A DNA stretch of 45,859 nt, from NCBI RefSeq assembly GCF_016937615.1, contig NZ_JAFHKI010000129.1, forward strand, positions 1 to 45,859, in the 5' to 3' direction. This document shows, piece by piece, positions 15,511 through 23,898 of this stretch. This stretch comes from Pseudomonas lactucae. Lineage in GTDB: Bacteria > Pseudomonadota > Gammaproteobacteria > Pseudomonadales > Pseudomonadaceae. How positions within the stretch are numbered: position 1 is the stretch's first letter; each line of letters opens with the position of its first letter. The notes under the pieces were generated by a model. It was given only the letters and a program-made list of their open reading frames with translations, was not told where the DNA came from and did not search any database. Both the position numbers and the translations under genes were made by a program.

Positions 15511-18500
15511 ATGGCGAAAGTCTCCCCACCGTATTTTTTCGATGAATTTCTGCGCCCGATCAAACGCAAAGAGCCGACGCCACGGGAGCGTGCGCTGGGG
15601 TTCACGCTCAAGGACCTGGACTGGCTGCACACGCTGTATTACGCCACCGATGCCGCACGCCAGAACCGCACACTGCACGGGTATTGCATGCGGGTCGAAC
15701 GGCTGCTGATCAACCGCCTCGGCCAGCGCGTCATGCCACTGGCCGGCACCTTTATCATGAGCCCGACCCCCGATGCAGAAAAAGCAGTGCTCTACACCCC
15801 CTATGGCGGCCTGGAGCTGTTCGACAGCCGCGCCGACCTGCTCATTGAAATGGAGGCCCGCTTGCGGGACCCGGACGAGCGCCGCCAATTACTGCACTTT
15901 CTGTCCATCACAGAGCGTGACGAACTGCCGACGGCTGCGCACCTGAGCCTCACCACGTCGGTCATCGAGGGCGCAGTGATGCAAGACCAGGAGAGCGCCA
16001 TCCGGGCCGGACAATACAAAAATGTAACGATGATGCTCCAGGAACTGCGCAAACTTCCCACCCTGGATGGAATGCTCCACATCTTGCTCGGCATCATGGC
16101 CCGTTCCTACTTTCCCGGCCTCAACCAGGCCGACACCCGCGTTAACTTCTTCAGCCGTACGACCACTGACGACGGGGCGCGCTGGGTCGCCTCCCTACCG
16201 CTCAACGAGGCGCTGCTGCAGTTTTACGTCAAGCATGCCTGGCCGACGGACCAGACCCACACCTTCGTCAATACCGGCTATGACCCCAGCGCCTTGACCC
16301 CGCAGCAACGAGCCGAAGACCAACAACGCTGGGACAGCGTGGTGGAACAAACCAGCGCTATCCTCTCCAGATTATTGAACAGCCTGCTGCAGACCTACTG
16401 GAACGAAGACATCAAGGGGGGTGAGTCACGCCTGCAACTGTTCGCCAAGGTCCTGAGCGACAAGTTCCGCGCCGACCTGTTGTTCAAGCACCAGGACGAA
16501 ATCGTCTCCAGCGACGAAAGCCGGATACTGCGCGCCATGTTACTGCCCAACAAGACCTTGCGTGATGCGGCGGACAGTCAGTTGAAGCTGGAAAAGGTGC
16601 GGGTGCATGCGCCCTTTCAACATTACGTCGACCTCGCCAGCACGCTGATGATGAGCAACTCCCACGCCTATCTCTATACCCAATCGCGTGGGTTGCAGGT
16701 GCTCAAGGACCTCAAGGACCTCACCGCCACCTTGTTGAGCATGCTCAAAGCCGCAGGTCATGAAGATGAGTTGCTCAATTTTATGTCCGTGGGCGAGCGC
16801 AACGTGTTTATCGGCATGGATCACATACAGGTCCATGGCCAGCCGGTCGCAGACGATGTGTTCCTGGAAATGATCGAGGACGTCGTCACCAAGCAGTTCG
16901 ACAACCTGGATTGCGCGCTGGGGCTGTTTCGCCGCAGTGCAGGCAGCATTGACCTGGCGGCACTGCTCGACAGTGCCCTGGACGTGCGCATGATGCTGGA
17001 CAGTCGTTTGTTGGAGCAAACAAGCGGCGGGCGCTGGACGGTGCATCCCATCACCAGCGGCAATGGGCGCCCCAGCACCGTCCAGGCGGAAAAAGCCAAG
17101 CTGCACGTGCGACGGTTGGAAACGATCGAAACCGCGCTGGCTCTGGAGCGCAGCCAGCATCACACCTTGCGCGACCTGGTGGCCCATGCGCTGAACATGG
17201 AAATCGCCAAGAGACATCTCAACCTGAAAGCCGATGATATCCATATCAATACCTATGCCAGCCAGGCGCGGGAACAAGAAGACCGTCTTCCACAACAGTC
17301 TTCAAATATGGTCCAGCACTTTATCGCGCGCCTGGCCCAGCAAAGCGAAGCACTGACAGACTCTCTGCACACCGGGCTCTACGGCAAACGCGACGCGGGC
17401 CGCGCCTTTAGGCTGCCCAGTCTTTCGACCCAGACGTTCAATGCGATCATCGAGCAGGTGCTGAAGTCCTTTGTTCAAAGCGACCTGCGCACGCTGCCGC
17501 ACCTGCTGCTGGAAAAGAACCAAACGCACCTGAGCCATGGCCTGTTGCAAGGGCTGATCGGCGAAGCCCGTTTGAGACGATTGTCCAGAAGCTTACCGGA
17601 GCCAACGCTGGCGTTGCTGGACGCCTCTCTGAACGCCGACGGCCTGACCCGGGTGACCCGGCATGGCCTGAACGGTTTTATACCGGATGCCTTCGGCTTG
17701 ACCTTGAACCTTGGCCTCGACGCCATCCCCCAAGCCCTGGCCAATTGTTTTGTGCTGACCGAACGCGGCGGCATCGACCCCCATAACTCAGGCACGGCGC
17801 TGTTATGGACACCGCGTTGCGGCTATGAAGCCTTTGCGTCAGTCAAGGTCTTGCTCGACGCCCTGGAACAACGTTTGCAAAACCCGCTGGAGCGCCTGCC
17901 TCTGCTGGAAAACATGCCCGTCTCGCGACGTCTTCCCCATCAGTCCTACAGGCTTGGTCCGTTGCAGCGAATCGACGACGATCTGCTGAAAAACCGCCAA
18001 CAGACCTATAGCGACTTCATACGTGATGAAATCGACCATGTGCTTTCGATGGGATTGAACGCACAGCGCTTTCAATACTGCATGGACCGCTTGATCCGCC
18101 GCGCACCGCCGTCCAATCTGCCCAGGGCGATTGCAATCGCGCGTGCAATGATCCTCCAGCAGGCACTACCGGTATGGCTGGGCATGGCAACGCCTCGCGA
18201 CCAGATCCTGCAGGCCGAGCTGATCGAACAGTACCGCGTCAGCGCACCGGATGAACGTGACTACCTTCACGGCATCAGGTCCATTCGTGAGAGCGCTCAA
18301 AGCGTCCTCGCGAGCTTGCTCAAAGCGCGTTTTCCCGAGCAGGACATTACGCCGGACAACGTACTGATCCCTGGAAACATCGATTTGACAGGCAATATCC
18401 AGACGCTGACGGATTTCGCCCTGCGGCACTTGCCTGAGTTGAACGGCGACGCGATCCGGCCGCGCTCGCGCACCGCTACGCCCTTGCCGGCAACCCTGGA

Positions 18501-20673
18501 CGGGAATGCCGTGGTGCAACTGGTTCGACAGCTGGACCTGAAAAAGCACTTTCAGCAGCAGTTGACGGCACACCTCAAAAGCCAGACCGCAGGCACGCAG
18601 GAGCGCCGCGAGCTGTTCTGTCGGCAACTGCCCTGGCAAGTCATGCAATACGCCCATCAACACATGCTTGACGAGCGGCTGTCGGCATCCGCCTGGGGCT
18701 TTATCCAGCAAGTCTTCGACATGCCCGATGCCCTGGCGCGCGCCGCCGTACGTGGGGCCCAAGCCGTCATTCGCCCGCTTGAGCTGATCGCAACCGAGGG
18801 GGCCGCGAAGGTCAAGGCGTTGGGCTGTTACCTGATCGGGCCAACGTCCGGTGCTCCTGGCCCTGTGGTCCTGTATGCGCCCTACAGCCCCACGCATTCA
18901 TTGAAGGAGTATTCGAACGACGTCGCGTTTCTCAATGAGTTCATCACGCCCGGCGCGCTGCAGGACTGGGTACTGGAACAGTTGGAAACCGCGCATCAAG
19001 CCACTTACCGTAATTTGCTGAATCAGCGCTTCGGCAAAGGGCCTTCTGATATCCGTCTGGGTGTGTCACCCATTACCGGCAACCTGCTGACTCGGCTGTT
19101 CGACGACAACGCCGAAATGCTGCTCAAGATGCTCGCCAGCCAGTTCTCCCGATTGGGCAAGTCAACCTGGGAGGCGGTCACCAGCCTGTTGACCCAGGGC
19201 ATTCCCAAAGGCTTGCAATTCATGGCCGGCAAACTGGCTTACCCGCTGGTGGTATGGCGCAGCTACAAACTGTTCAAGGCCTCCGCCGAGGACCTGCAGG
19301 AACACCACTGGCACCAGGCGCTGAAGATGTTCGCACTGGGTGTCGCCGAGATGGCCACTCTGCGCGGGGCGCTGGAGGATCTGCTGCCCCAAACCGCGCC
19401 GCCCGAGGAGCCGGTAACGCAGGAGCCATGGCTGCAACCGTCGCAGCCGGCGGCCACCACGCTGGGCACGCTGGATGTGACGGAGCCCGAACGTACTCGG
19501 CTGCAAGCCTTTGAAAGCCACGATGTCGCCCTGGACGACCTTGAGAAGACCACGCAGCCTCACCTGTACCGAGACAGGCCCAATATCCGCAACTATGTGC
19601 CACTGGCCGGCAAGGTGTACCCGGTAAAAAAAACCGGTGATGGCTGGCGCCTGAGCAAAGGTGAGCTGCGTGGCCCATACGTACAGCAAAACGCCCAGGG
19701 CGAATGGACGCTCGACCTGGACCGGCATAACCCACGCTATGGCAAGACATTGAGCCGCTACGCGGGCAGGCTGTACACCCGCTCGGCCGAACGATCGTTG
19801 ATCAATATTGAAGCGGTGGGCATGCAGGAGATTACTGCGCTGTCCAACTGGAAGGCACAATGCATCGATGAAGCACTCAACGTGGCGACGTATTACACGG
19901 TCACCTGCAAACGCAACCTTGTCCACTTTACAGCACTGCGCGATGCCAACAGTCGGCTCGGGCGTTTTTTCAGCGAGCTCTTTGGCATCGTCACGCTCAC
20001 GACCGACCAGGTGCAAAGGATCGAGCGGCGAATCGACGAGGTGCTCGATGAGTTGATAAACCACACCCTGGTCGGCCCCGATTCAAAGCGTTTTGTCAGC
20101 GGCACCCCTCGCTACAGTCCGCAGGACAGTTACGCGTTTGTGCTGCCCGATGATGCGCAGCGCAAGATCTATTTGCTGGACCGCTTCTTCGACCCGCACA
20201 TGGACATGTACCAGAACCGCTTGAACACACCGTTCAACTTATCGGCCCATGCGCGAGCGACCGTGTTGATTCATGAGATCACCCACATCCGATCCTCGAC
20301 CGAAGACCTGGCTTACCTGGACAGCATGCGGCCGTTTCCGGACTTGATCAACGTCAACGCTCCCGGGGGCGCATTGATAAAGACCGACCTGGAAGATCTC
20401 CGCGAAACCGCACTGTCATTGGCCACCCCGGTGACGATGCTGTTCAAGGCATGGGACGCGGTTTCCCAATTGTGGGAGGATTTTGGCGACAACCCTTCAA
20501 CACACTTACAAATGAAGAAAGTCTTGAGTACCACCGGTGCCACCTCCCTTGCTGACGCTCGCTCGATCTTCATGAGCAACGCCGACAAACGCATCGACAC
20601 CATTCTGGCCAACGCTGACTCGGTGACCTACCTGATCAGTGAACTGGGCCGCACGCTGGATACGGGAGCCTGA
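15511..20673 (+). CDS. Large dermonecrotic toxin-like (DUF6543-type) protein with C-terminal zinc-protease motif
   Basis: A 1720-residue protein with no signal peptide and no RHS or RTX repeats. It resembles the Pseudomonas family whose N-terminal domain is named after dermonecrotic toxin (DUF6543). A module with the core VLYTPxxGxExFxS followed by a helical LLxxLExRLxxPxER stretch occurs near residues 92-135, 764-805 and (divergent) 1120-1160. A hydrophobic amphipathic region near 1210-1285 could insert into membranes. The C-terminal 250 residues carry a gluzincin/aspzincin-like site, LIHEITHIRSSTEDLAYL, with His1588, Glu1589, His1592 and a candidate third ligand at Glu1598 or Asp1599. ATG 15511 has GGAG eight bases upstream. 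No immunity gene is evident. Predicted role: a secreted or injected effector acting on other cells; the target is unknown. Confidence 0.75.
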   Translation: MAKVSPPYFFDEFLRPIKRKEPTPRERALGFTLKDLDWLHTLYYATDAARQNRTLHGYCMRVERLLINRLGQRVMPLAGTFIMSPTPDAEKAVLYTPYGGLELFDSRADLLIEMEARLRDPDERRQLLHFLSITERDELPTAAHLSLTTSVIEGAVMQDQESAIRAGQYKNVTMMLQELRKLPTLDGMLHILLGIMARSYFPGLNQADTRVNFFSRTTTDDGARWVASLPLNEALLQFYVKHAWPTDQTHTFVNTGYDPSALTPQQRAEDQQRWDSVVEQTSAILSRLLNSLLQTYWNEDIKGGESRLQLFAKVLSDKFRADLLFKHQDEIVSSDESRILRAMLLPNKTLRDAADSQLKLEKVRVHAPFQHYVDLASTLMMSNSHAYLYTQSRGLQVLKDLKDLTATLLSMLKAAGHEDELLNFMSVGERNVFIGMDHIQVHGQPVADDVFLEMIEDVVTKQFDNLDCALGLFRRSAGSIDLAALLDSALDVRMMLDSRLLEQTSGGRWTVHPITSGNGRPSTVQAEKAKLHVRRLETIETALALERSQHHTLRDLVAHALNMEIAKRHLNLKADDIHINTYASQAREQEDRLPQQSSNMVQHFIARLAQQSEALTDSLHTGLYGKRDAGRAFRLPSLSTQTFNAIIEQVLKSFVQSDLRTLPHLLLEKNQTHLSHGLLQGLIGEARLRRLSRSLPEPTLALLDASLNADGLTRVTRHGLNGFIPDAFGLTLNLGLDAIPQALANCFVLTERGGIDPHNSGTALLWTPRCGYEAFASVKVLLDALEQRLQNPLERLPLLENMPVSRRLPHQSYRLGPLQRIDDDLLKNRQQTYSDFIRDEIDHVLSMGLNAQRFQYCMDRLIRRAPPSNLPRAIAIARAMILQQALPVWLGMATPRDQILQAELIEQYRVSAPDERDYLHGIRSIRESAQSVLASLLKARFPEQDITPDNVLIPGNIDLTGNIQTLTDFALRHLPELNGDAIRPRSRTATPLPATLDGNAVVQLVRQLDLKKHFQQQLTAHLKSQTAGTQERRELFCRQLPWQVMQYAHQHMLDERLSASAWGFIQQVFDMPDALARAAVRGAQAVIRPLELIATEGAAKVKALGCYLIGPTSGAPGPVVLYAPYSPTHSLKEYSNDVAFLNEFITPGALQDWVLEQLETAHQATYRNLLNQRFGKGPSDIRLGVSPITGNLLTRLFDDNAEMLLKMLASQFSRLGKSTWEAVTSLLTQGIPKGLQFMAGKLAYPLVVWRSYKLFKASAEDLQEHHWHQALKMFALGVAEMATLRGALEDLLPQTAPPEEPVTQEPWLQPSQPAATTLGTLDVTEPERTRLQAFESHDVALDDLEKTTQPHLYRDRPNIRNYVPLAGKVYPVKKTGDGWRLSKGELRGPYVQQNAQGEWTLDLDRHNPRYGKTLSRYAGRLYTRSAERSLINIEAVGMQEITALSNWKAQCIDEALNVATYYTVTCKRNLVHFTALRDANSRLGRFFSELFGIVTLTTDQVQRIERRIDEVLDELINHTLVGPDSKRFVSGTPRYSPQDSYAFVLPDDAQRKIYLLDRFFDPHMDMYQNRLNTPFNLSAHARATVLIHEITHIRSSTEDLAYLDSMRPFPDLINVNAPGGALIKTDLEDLRETALSLATPVTMLFKAWDAVSQLWEDFGDNPSTHLQMKKVLSTTGATSLADARSIFMSNADKRIDTILANADSVTYLISELGRTLDTGA

Positions 20674-20758
20674 GCACGCGGTTGATGTGCAATCGCCATG
20701 ACGGCTGTTCTCGCCGTTCGGCCGTGGGGGTTAGAATGTGGGAAATCAGGATGCATCA

Positions 20759-21754
20759 ATGACCGAAAAGCCCGTTTCAGAAGCCGAATACGACACCATC
20801 ACCGATGCCGCCGCGCAGTGGTGCATGCGCCTGCACGCCAGTGACTGCACGACACAGGAACGCAAGGCTTTTGAACAGTGGCACGATGCTCATCCGTTGC
20901 ATGCCTTCGAATACGCCGCGATGCTGGAAATCTGGGACGTAGCCGACTATTTGCCACGCAGCGAACCGCCCCCCGTAGCGGCGCCGTTCAAACCGCGTAG
21001 CCGGGGCAGAACGTACGCCAAGGCCGTAGCCGTGTGCCTGCTCGCCTTGCCCGTGGCGGCCATCACCGGCTGGGAAGCCGGTTGGCTGCCCAGTTCCTGC
21101 GAACAGTTCGAGGCGACCCATGGCCTGCGCCAGGTGACGCTGGGCGATGGCAGCCAGGTCGAACTCAACCTGGGCACCCGGCTGGTCTACAGCCACTACA
21201 AAGACCAGCGCCGGGTCACGCTGAAAACAGGCGAGGCGTTTTTCAAGGTCAGCCATGACAGTGCCCGTCCGTTCATCGTGCGGGCGGGCGAAGGCCAGGT
21301 GCGCGTGACGGGCACCCAGTTCAACGTTTGGACGTACGAGGACCAGGTTCGGGTGACGCTGCTCGAAGGCTCGGCACAGATTTCCAGCAACCCCGTGCAC
21401 GGCAGCGTGCCGCTGACGCCAGGCATGCAGGCCAGCTATCAGCCCGGAGAAGCCACGCCAAGCGTGAAGGCGATCAACCCCGATGACGGCGCGCTGGCCT
21501 GGCGCCAGGGCAAGCTGGTGCTCGACAACCTGACCCTGGCCGATGCCCTGCCGCTGATCAACCGCTACCTTGCCAAACCGGTGATGCTGGCCGATGCCAG
21601 CACCGGCGCGATTCGCATCGGCGGAATCTACAACCTCAACGAGGTCAACAACCTCGTCCCCTCCCTGCCCAAGGTACTACCGGTCTACCTGACCCAGAAC
21701 CAGGACGGGAACCCCGTCCTCAATTCCATCCCGCGTAAAATCCCCAAAGGCTGA
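20759..21754 (+). CDS. FecR-family transmembrane regulator, orphan
   Basis: Resembles anti-sigma/sigma-regulator proteins of cell-surface signalling, 331 residues. It has an N-terminal DUF4880 cytoplasmic domain (ITDAAAQWCMRLHASDCTTQ and FEQWHDAHPLHAFEYAAM), one membrane helix near residues 87-108 (AVAVCLLALPVAAITGW), a periplasmic FecR domain (VTLGDGSQVELNLGTRL), and a C-terminal STN/DUF4974-like domain (LADALPLINRYLAKPVML) that would contact a TonB-dependent receptor. ATG 20759 has AGGA seven bases upstream. Normally an ECF sigma gene lies immediately upstream and a receptor gene downstream. Neither is here: the toxin-like gene precedes it by 85 bases and the fap operon follows. It may be co-transcribed with the toxin-like gene. 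Confidence 0.88.
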   Translation: MTEKPVSEAEYDTITDAAAQWCMRLHASDCTTQERKAFEQWHDAHPLHAFEYAAMLEIWDVADYLPRSEPPPVAAPFKPRSRGRTYAKAVAVCLLALPVAAITGWEAGWLPSSCEQFEATHGLRQVTLGDGSQVELNLGTRLVYSHYKDQRRVTLKTGEAFFKVSHDSARPFIVRAGEGQVRVTGTQFNVWTYEDQVRVTLLEGSAQISSNPVHGSVPLTPGMQASYQPGEATPSVKAINPDDGALAWRQGKLVLDNLTLADALPLINRYLAKPVMLADASTGAIRIGGIYNLNEVNNLVPSLPKVLPVYLTQNQDGNPVLNSIPRKIPKG

Positions 21755-21789
21755 CATCGCCAGGCGGGCCCGTGCTTGCTCGCGCCTGT

Positions 21790-21808
21790 TGTGTCCATTT
21801 TTGAAACA
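21790..21808. promoter_or_regulatory. Candidate activator site 1 upstream of fapA
   Basis: TGTGTC, seven bases, then GAAACA: an inverted repeat resembling a second copy 143 bases downstream. Distance and similarity suggest an enhancer site for the adjacent sigma-54 activator. This is inferred from repetition alone. Confidence 0.35.
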
Positions 21809-21932
21809 CTGCCCTGCCCTGAACCGCTTGCAGGGCGCGGATTCATGGTTTTGTCACATACGGTGTTAAGCCCATGATACAGCCAGCTGAATCACTTGCG
21901 GCGTGGCCGAACCTGCGCAGTTGATTCAGGAC

Positions 21933-21950
21933 TGTCTCATCTTTGAAACA
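21933..21950. promoter_or_regulatory. Candidate activator site 2 upstream of fapA
   Basis: TGTCTC, six bases, then GAAACA, matching site 1 in both half-sites apart from one base and one base of spacing. It lies about 65 bases upstream of the minus-24 element, a usual enhancer distance. Confidence 0.35.
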
Positions 21951-21979
21951 GCAGTGACGGCACTTTGCCTTACAATAAC

Positions 21980-21993
21980 TTCAACTAATTGAA
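21980..21993. promoter_or_regulatory. IHF- or FleQ-like palindrome near the fap promoter
   Basis: TTCAACTAATTGAA is a palindrome with four central bases inside an AT-rich stretch. It partly matches the IHF consensus (TCAAnnnnTTG) and also has the TCAA/TTGA half-sites seen in FleQ boxes. Its position between the putative enhancers and the sigma-54 promoter favours IHF. The evidence is weak. Confidence 0.25.
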
Positions 21994-22013
21994 TAATAAC
22001 GATAAATAAAAAG

Positions 22014-22029
22014 CGGCACGGCTCCTGCT
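22014..22029 (+). promoter_or_regulatory. Sigma-54 (RpoN) promoter of fapA
   Basis: CGGCACGGCTCCTGCT matches the sigma-54 consensus TGGCACGnnnnTTGCW at 10 of 12 fixed positions. The invariant GG (22015-22016) and GC (22027-22028) are at the required ten-base spacing. Transcription would begin near 22040, about 40 bases before fapA. An enhancer-binding regulator gene lies at the other end of the operon. Confidence 0.75.
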
Positions 22030-22081
22030 CTATTCCTTTCAGCGCTGTTTAGGGTCAGCGCGGAGCATAAGGAACACCGCC

Positions 22082-22533
22082 GTGATCACATTCACTCAAA
22101 GCTTGATGAAGGGACTGCTGGCCAGCTGTGTACTCAGCCTTGGCATCAGTGCACCGAGCTTTGCCGGTGACGGTGTGATCGTGACCGGGCGCAATGTGCA
22201 AGCGCACATGATCGGCCGCCCCGCCTTCGGTAAAGACCCCTACCCCAGCACCGCCAACGCCAATCCCAGCCAGGACGTCATGGCGGCCACCGGCGAACTC
22301 AGTGACCGCGATTTCGGCAACGTCAGCAGCGGTTCGAGCATCGTGCGCGTCATTCAGACCAACGACACCATGACCGGCCTGCATGCCACTCAAGGGAGCC
22401 TGTCGACTCTGGGGGCCGGCTCGGCCGGCGGTCATGGCAGTGGCAGCGGCATGGGCGGCAGATCAGCGATTCGATCCAGCGCGGCATGGCGCCCCTGAAT
22501 AACATCGGCAGCATGATGGGGGGCAAGCCATGA
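22082..22533 (+). CDS. fapA: Fap amyloid protein FapA, with one-base frameshift near the 3' end
   Basis: Periplasmic FapA of the functional amyloid system, thought to control fibre assembly and the FapB/FapC balance. It starts with GTG 22082 (AAGGA at 22069-22073) and a signal peptide ending in APSFA near residue 28. As assembled the frame ends at 22498. The expected tail (ISDSIQRGMAPLNNIGSMMG) continues in the next frame to TGA 22531-22533, which overlaps the fapB ATG as ATGA. One C appears to be missing after 22459 (GGCGGC CAG expected, GGCGGCAG present). Corrected length is 150 residues. Most of the protein would still be made in the written frame. A sequencing error is the simplest explanation. 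Confidence 0.85.
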
Positions 22534-23078
22534 ATCGCGCCCTGCTCATCCTCGCCTTGCTGGCCAGCGCCCCGGTCATGGCCGACGACACCGCCGTGAT
22601 CAGCCACAGCGGCAAACAGTACGACGGCGTGCTGTCGATCAACCAGGCGGCCGGCACGCAGAACCAGACATCCAACAGCCGCGCCATCGCCGTCGGTGGC
22701 CAAGCCACCAACCTGAATATCCAGCGTATGGACGGCAGCGTCGACCCGTCCCTGAACGCCAAGGCGGCGATCCAGAGCAGCTCATTTACCAGCGGCAACG
22801 GCGTACTGGGCATCAACCAGTCCGCCGGGGCCAATAACCAATCTATCAACGCCGTGCGGATCAGCATCAACCCTGGCCCGCAAAGCATCGATGACAGCGT
22901 CCTGTTGCAACAGAACACGACGCAATTGACCGACTCAGGGCTCACCCCCACCACTGGCAGCCGCCTTGTCGTGACCAGCGACCAGGCCTTCACAGGCAGC
23001 CGAGGAGTGATTCAGGTGAACCAGAGTGCCGGGGTGGGGAACCGAGTGGCTAACACCCTGGGCATCACTATCAAGTAA
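22530..23078 (+). CDS. fapB: Minor amyloid subunit FapB
   Basis: Minor fibre subunit and probable nucleator of the Fap amyloid, 182 residues, exported by Sec (MNRALLILALLASAPVMADD; cleavage near residue 18). It contains three imperfect amyloid repeats with the curlin-like core GVLxINQSAGxxNQxxN: GVLSINQAAGTQNQTSNS, GVLGINQSAGANNQSINA and GVIQVNQSAGVGNRVANT, separated by linkers rich in Ser, Thr and Gln. There is no cysteine. Its ATG overlaps the intended fapA stop, so translation is coupled. The major subunit gene fapC follows after 67 bases with its own strong ribosome site. Confidence 0.92.
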   Translation: MNRALLILALLASAPVMADDTAVISHSGKQYDGVLSINQAAGTQNQTSNSRAIAVGGQATNLNIQRMDGSVDPSLNAKAAIQSSSFTSGNGVLGINQSAGANNQSINAVRISINPGPQSIDDSVLLQQNTTQLTDSGLTPTTGSRLVVTSDQAFTGSRGVIQVNQSAGVGNRVANTLGITIK

Positions 23079-23145
23079 ACGCTTGGTAGTACTCGCTGGA
23101 CCGTACCAACACTTAACCAACTAATTAGAAGCAAGGAGAAACACC

Positions 23146-23892
23146 ATGAAACCTCAAATGGCCCTGAAACCAATGGTTTTCGCGCTCGCCGCACTCATGG
23201 CTGCCGCAGCTCAAGCGGGTGGTGGCTGGCACCCTGCGCCTCAACCTACCGGCACCATCGCGGCTGTGGTGACAGATGTACAAAACAGCGCGGTCAACAA
23301 GTTCGACGACACCAAAACCGAAAACAACGCCTCGGCCGATGGCTCGGTGAACAGCAACAACGGTAACGTTGGGGTCAACGTTCAATCCGGCAGTGGCAAC
23401 CAGGCTGACAACTCTGCCGCCATCTCCAGCGCCAAAGGCGATGCCGCCACCGTATTCGGTGTGGTCGATGTGAATCAAAACAGCGTGCTGAGCAGCTTCA
23501 GCAACAAAGGCACGCAAAACAATGCTTCGCTGGATAACTCGGTTAACGGTAACTCCGGCAACGTGGGTTATAACGGCCAGGCCGGTCAAGGCAACCAGGG
23601 TAAAAACAACCTGGCGATCGTGACCGCGGACGGCAAAAACATTGCCGCGGCCGCCAACACCGAACAAAACTCCCTGGGCAACAGCTTCCTCAACGCGGCA
23701 GCCAGCAGCCACGGTTATGGCCATGGCGGCAACGCTCAATACGTGTCCAACAACGCCAGCCTCGACAACTCGGTCAACCGCAACTCCGGCAACGTGGGTG
23801 TGAACCTGCAGTCCGGCTCGGGCAACCAAGGCAGCAACAGCCTGTCGATCGGTCAAGGTTGCACCGTCTGCGCCAGCGGCGTGCGCTTCTGA
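23146..23892 (+). CDS. fapC: Major amyloid subunit FapC
   Basis: Main structural protein of the extracellular Fap fibres that stiffen biofilms, 248 residues. The signal peptide ends in AAAAQA at residue 24. Three repeats of about 34 residues lie at 60-93, 126-158 and 203-235, each with NNAS.D.SVN...GNVG.N.Q.G.GNQ..N, separated by two linkers of 32 and 44 residues. The C-terminus has the family CxxC (Cys239 and Cys242 in GCTVCASG). It is strikingly rich in Asn, Gln, Gly and Ser. ATG 23146 has AAGGAG just upstream, the best ribosome site of the operon. A hairpin with six Ts follows directly, so subunits should be made in excess over FapD-F. Confidence 0.95.
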   Translation: MKPQMALKPMVFALAALMAAAAQAGGGWHPAPQPTGTIAAVVTDVQNSAVNKFDDTKTENNASADGSVNSNNGNVGVNVQSGSGNQADNSAAISSAKGDAATVFGVVDVNQNSVLSSFSNKGTQNNASLDNSVNGNSGNVGYNGQAGQGNQGKNNLAIVTADGKNIAAAANTEQNSLGNSFLNAAASSHGYGHGGNAQYVSNNASLDNSVNRNSGNVGVNLQSGSGNQGSNSLSIGQGCTVCASGVRF

Positions 23893-23898
23893 TCCAAC

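Larger units (their letters stand above)
21755..22081 (+). promoter_or_regulatory. Upstream regulatory region of the fap operon
   Basis: A 327-base gap without a gene. It holds two similar palindromes (21790-21808 and 21933-21950), an AT-rich stretch (about 21970-22010) suited to DNA bending, and a strong sigma-54 promoter match at 22014-22029. This order is that of an enhancer-dependent promoter: activator sites, bend site, then minus-24/minus-12. No fecR terminator with a T-run is obvious. Confidence 0.6.

Noticed and set aside
20674..20758. Immunity gene for the toxin-like protein
   Set aside because: The gap is only 85 bases and the next gene is a full FecR protein. No small neighbour of immunity type is present on either side.
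21905..21920. Second sigma-54 promoter (GG-N10-GC) before fapA
   Set aside because: It has the spacing but matches only the TGGC and GCA parts, and it is much weaker than the site at 22014-22029.
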